From assembly GCA_015059805.1 (NCBI GenBank), contig SUZO01000008.1:1-64000 (forward strand): a DNA stretch of 64,000 nucleotides. The letters run 5' to 3'. The position numbers and the translations under genes are program-made. This document shows positions 61,505 through 64,000 of the stretch, in pieces. Source of the DNA: Rikenellaceae bacterium. GTDB taxonomy: Bacteria > Bacteroidota > Bacteroidia > Bacteroidales > Rikenellaceae. The notes under the pieces are model-generated. The model saw only the letters and a list, made by a program, of their open reading frames with translations. It was not told the DNA's origin and ran no database searches. Positions within the stretch are counted from its first letter, which is position 1. Each line of letters opens with the position of its first letter.

Positions 61505-62326
61505 TTAAATGGTTGTTAATTTGTCGCTTACAACATCGCGCACTAAACTACATAGAGGCTCAAGTGAGCAGTGCATAACAACATCCTGCACAAAACCCTC
61601 AATCTGCAAACGGCGAGCTGTCGTCTCGTCAATACCCCTCTGGCGCATATAGAAGAGCGCATCCTTATCCTCATAGCCCACTGTAGAGCCGTGAGAGCAA
61701 CGCACATCGTCAGCATAAATCTCAAGCTGTGGCAGAGAGACGATATGTGAATTGTTAAGCTCTATGTTGCGACTCTGCTGCTGCGCATCGGTTTGCTGCG
61801 CATCGGGCGCAACATATACCAGCCCTCGAAACTCACCCGTAGCTCTATGTGCAGCGATACCCTTGATAAGTGTACGACTTGTACACTCTGGAACAAGGTG
61901 GCGCGTATTTAGGTTGAGCGTTGCATGGTCATTGCCAGTGGCAATATATAGTGCATTTAGGGCGTTGTTAGCATGCTGACCCTCAAGTAGATGGGTGTAG
62001 CTGATATTACTACTACTCAAAAGTGCTGAGAAGATATTTAACGACGAGCCTTGCCTCTGGTGTACAGTCACAGCAACATGGCTATCTTTAAGGTATAGCT
62101 CTACCATATCAAGCTCCGCGCCCTCATTGAGCGTAATCTCCACAGAAGCGGTCACAGAGTCTGTACATGCGACCACTAAGCGAGCCTTTACGCCAGCGCT
62201 AACCTCAACGTTCAGCAGTTTAGGATTGAGCGCTACAAGTGGGGTAGTGGTCTGGCTACCGCTATCTATAACACCCCCGTTGAAGGTTTTGAGTGCACCT
62301 GAAGTTATATATTCAGTTATGGTCAT
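61505..62326 (-). CDS. sufD: SufD, Fe-S assembly scaffold partner
   Basis: Partner of SufB in the SufBC2D scaffold. The beta-helix core region is recognisable ('NLNTRHLVPECTSRTLIKGI', 'GEFRGLVYVAPDAQQTDAQQ') with the SufB/D C-terminal 'LFYMRQRGIDETTARRLQIE' (about 225-244) and 'SHIVSLPQLEIYADDVRCSH'. At 273 residues it is much shorter than the usual 400-450; the N-terminal helical part is lacking, a form seen in other Bacteroidota. It lies 1 nt after sufC. Confidence 0.92.
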   Translation of the reverse strand: MTITEYITSGALKTFNGGVIDSGSQTTTPLVALNPKLLNVEVSAGVKARLVVACTDSVTASVEITLNEGAELDMVELYLKDSHVAVTVHQRQGSSLNIFSALLSSSNISYTHLLEGQHANNALNALYIATGNDHATLNLNTRHLVPECTSRTLIKGIAAHRATGEFRGLVYVAPDAQQTDAQQQSRNIELNNSHIVSLPQLEIYADDVRCSHGSTVGYEDKDALFYMRQRGIDETTARRLQIEGFVQDVVMHCSLEPLCSLVRDVVSDKLTTI

Positions 62327-62327
62327 A

Positions 62328-63080
62328 CTACTCTCGGTAATCGTTTATAAGCCAATCGTAACCCTCCTTCTCAAGCTTGAGCGCAAGACTCTTATCGCCT
62401 GAGTGGATAATTCTACCATTATATAACACGTGAACATAGTCTGGCACAATGTAGTCAAGCAGTCGCTGGTAGTGTGTAATTACAACAGTCGCATTCTCTG
62501 GACTCTTGAGTCGTGTAACACCCGTAGCTACAATGCGCAGTGCGTCAATGTCAAGACCAGAGTCGGTCTCGTCAAGAATGGCGAGCTTAGGGGCGAGCAT
62601 TGCCATCTGGAAAATCTCGTTCTTCTTCTTCTCTCCACCTGAAAAACCCTCATTTACAGCGCGAGCAGTAAGCTTGCTATCAAGCTCCACGATGGCACTC
62701 TTCTCGCGCATCAGTTTCAAAAACTCCGATGCTGTAAGTGGCTCAAGCCCCTCATGCTTACGCTTCTCATTGACGGCAATCTTCATAAAATTCGCCATCG
62801 TAACTCCTGGAATCTCAACAGGATACTGGAAGCCGAGGAAAAGACCCATGCGGGCACGCTGCTCAATAGGCACCTCAAGCAGATTTGTATCCATAAATGT
62901 TACCTGACCCTCAGTTACTGTATACTTCTCATTTCCTGCAAGTACCGATGCAAGAGTACTCTTACCAGAACCGTTAGGTCCCATTATGGCGTGTACCTCG
63001 CCAGCCTTAACCTCAAGGTTTATTCCTCGAAGTATCTCTTTATCGCCTACTGTGGCGTGTAAATTCTCTATCTTTAACAT
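62328..63080 (-). CDS. sufC: SufC, Fe-S assembly ATPase
   Basis: ABC-type ATPase that drives SufB-SufD. Walker A is 'IMGPNGSGKSTLASVLAGNE' (about 33-52), signature 'FSGGEKKKNEI' (about 152-162), Walker B 'LAILDETDSGLD' (about 171-182), switch His in 'VVITHYQRLL'. The start is the ATG at 63080 ('MLKIENLHATVGDKEIL'); the frame runs 48 nt further upstream, but those codons come from the heptamer repeat. The length is 250 residues. Separated from sufB by a 145-nt gap rich in repeats. Confidence 0.97.
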   Translation of the reverse strand: MLKIENLHATVGDKEILRGINLEVKAGEVHAIMGPNGSGKSTLASVLAGNEKYTVTEGQVTFMDTNLLEVPIEQRARMGLFLGFQYPVEIPGVTMANFMKIAVNEKRKHEGLEPLTASEFLKLMREKSAIVELDSKLTARAVNEGFSGGEKKKNEIFQMAMLAPKLAILDETDSGLDIDALRIVATGVTRLKSPENATVVITHYQRLLDYIVPDYVHVLYNGRIIHSGDKSLALKLEKEGYDWLINDYRE

Positions 63081-63084
63081 ATTT

Positions 63085-63119
63085 AGCTTTTGGCTATTGG
63101 CTATTGGCCGTTGGCTTCC
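63085..63119. repeat. Heptamer repeat cluster between sufB and sufC, sufC side
   Basis: TTGGCTA, TTGGCTA, TTGGCCG, TTGGCTT in tandem, directly upstream of the sufC start. Confidence 0.8.
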
Positions 63120-63198
63120 AATAACCACTTTTTAATATTCAAATTCCTTTCTTATTAGCACCCTTTACATACCCGTCGGTTTACCGACTCTTATACAA

Positions 63199-63227
63199 GG
63201 CTAATGGCTAACGGCTAATAGCTAATT
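63199..63227. repeat. Heptamer repeat cluster between sufB and sufC, sufB side
   Basis: GGCTAATGGCTAACGGCTAA then TAGCTAA, touching the sufB stop codon. Together with the cluster at 63085-63119 it flanks an otherwise blank 80-nt gap. Confidence 0.8.
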
Positions 63228-64000
63228 ACCCCACGCTGCCCTCAAGGCTGATGGCGAGGAGCTTCTGCGCCTCAACTGCAAACTCCATAGGCAGCTTTGC
63301 AAGCACCTCGCGAGCATATCCATTCACGATAAGACCCACGGCATCCTCTGTCGATATACCGCGCTGATTGCAGTAGAAGAGCTGCTCCTCCGAAATCTTG
63401 GATGTTGTAGCCTCGTGCTCAAGCATCGCTGTGCGGTTACGACAATCTATATGCGGGAAGGTGTGCGCACCACACTTGTCACCGATAAGCAACGAGTCGC
63501 ACTGCGAGTAGTTACGCGCATTTTCCGCCTTTGGGGCTATCTTCACAAGTCCGCGATAGGAGTTTTCGCTCCTTCCCGCGCTAATACCCTTTGAGACTAT
63601 GCGCGAGCGAGTATTGCGACCCAGATGTATCATCTTTGTTCCAGTGTCTGCCTGCTGGTAGTTGTTTGTCATCGCCACAGAGTAAAACTCACCCACCGAG
63701 TTATCGCCAGCAAGCACGCAGCTCGGATACTTCCAAGTAATAGCCGAGCCAGTCTCCACCTGAGTCCACGACAGACGAGCATTTTCGCGACAGATACCGC
63801 GCTTGGTAACAAAGTTATAGACGCCACCGCGACCCTCCTTATCGCCCGGATACCAGTTCTGTACAGTAGAGTACTTAACCTCTGCGTCGCGCTCAACGAT
63901 AATCTCCACGACTGCTGCGTGAAGCTGATTCTCGTCGCGCTGTGGAGCGGTACAACCCTCAAGGTAGCTCACATACGACCCCTCATCGGCAACAATCAGC
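63226..64000 (-). CDS. sufB: SufB, Fe-S assembly scaffold, 5' end beyond window
   Basis: C-terminal 257 residues of the Fe-S scaffold SufB; the start is beyond the right edge. The frame is open to the end of the window ('[19 protein letters not shown]'). Family blocks are '[20 protein letters not shown]', '[16 protein letters not shown]', '[20 protein letters not shown]', '[20 protein letters not shown]' and '[20 protein letters not shown]'. It is first of the suf genes seen, reading toward sufC-D-S and tmk. Confidence 0.97.
   Translation of the reverse strand, partial: LIVADEGSYVSYLEGCTAPQRDENQLHAAVVEIIVERDAEVKYSTVQNWYPGDKEGRGGVYNFVTKRGICRENARLSWTQVETGSAITWKYPSCVLAGDNSVGEFYSVAMTNNYQQADTGTKMIHLGRNTRSRIVSKGISAGRSENSYRGLVKIAPKAENARNYSQCDSLLIGDKCGAHTFPHIDCRNRTAMLEHEATTSKISEEQLFYCNQRGISTEDAVGLIVNGYAREVLAKLPMEFAVEAQKLLAISLEGSVG

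Overview
The window is chromosomal DNA from a member of the Bacteroidota, most likely a gut-type Bacteroidales. Promoters of the TTTG-N17..23-TAnnTTTG type lie before many genes and there are few purine-rich ribosome-binding sites. Lineage-typical genes include porX (receiver plus PglZ), a BspA-like leucine-rich-repeat lipoprotein, GH109 and GH36 enzymes, a BT_3928-type DoxX protein and an HU-SPOR fusion. I cannot fix the genus. Both ends cut a gene: an unknown secreted protein on the left and sufB on the right.

Layout. 1-7000 (mostly minus): unknown secreted protein, a structured palindrome, prs, then a tight glmS / alpha-galactosidase / ysxC run. 7100-12060 (plus): a PTS operon with mannitol-type EIICBA, HPr, Enzyme I and galactokinase, divergent from glmS. 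12100-20600: an unknown gene with a tubulin/FtsZ-like look, a DUF1810 gene, porX, a Nudix hydrolase, an S9 peptidase, a GH109 lipoprotein, a SLOG protein and a PPi-type phosphofructokinase. 20600-26040 (minus): ruvB, a repeat-rich island with the wreck of a mobile-element ATPase gene, then aroB / HAD phosphatase / outer-membrane barrel. 26100-33400 (plus): typA, DUF362, an ORF with no start codon fused in frame behind the DUF362 stop, a metallophosphoesterase, and an SPFH / ribbon-helix-helix / two-membrane-paralogue operon. 33400-37850: a leader with hairpins, a 41-residue peptide gene and a 1305-residue BspA-like lipoprotein. 37860-41850: tRNA-Arg(CCG), then regulator / histidine kinase / lgt / HU-SPOR / GtrA. 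41850-47400: uvrB-dnaG and two divergent lipoproteins. 47400-57430 (minus): panC / panD / DUF456 / M16 peptidase, and a TPR / beta-barrel / PH-domain set. 57430-64000: a DUF1566-like protein, OsmC, BT_3928, tmk and sufS-D-C-B.

How it fits together. Much of the window is housekeeping: PRPP, glucosamine-6-P, shikimate, pantothenate, dTMP, Fe-S assembly, DNA repair and priming, and lipoprotein maturation. The accessory interest lies in the PTS-galK operon, the SPFH operon, the BspA locus with its small peptide, the start-less ORF at 28910, and the island at 21640-23090. Short dispersed repeats built on a 7-bp word (TTAGCCA and its complement) sit at at least eight intergenic places, one of them inside the suf operon. 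Several genes (dnaG, GH109, SLOG) have their -7 box only 4-6 nt before the start codon, suggesting leaderless mRNAs.
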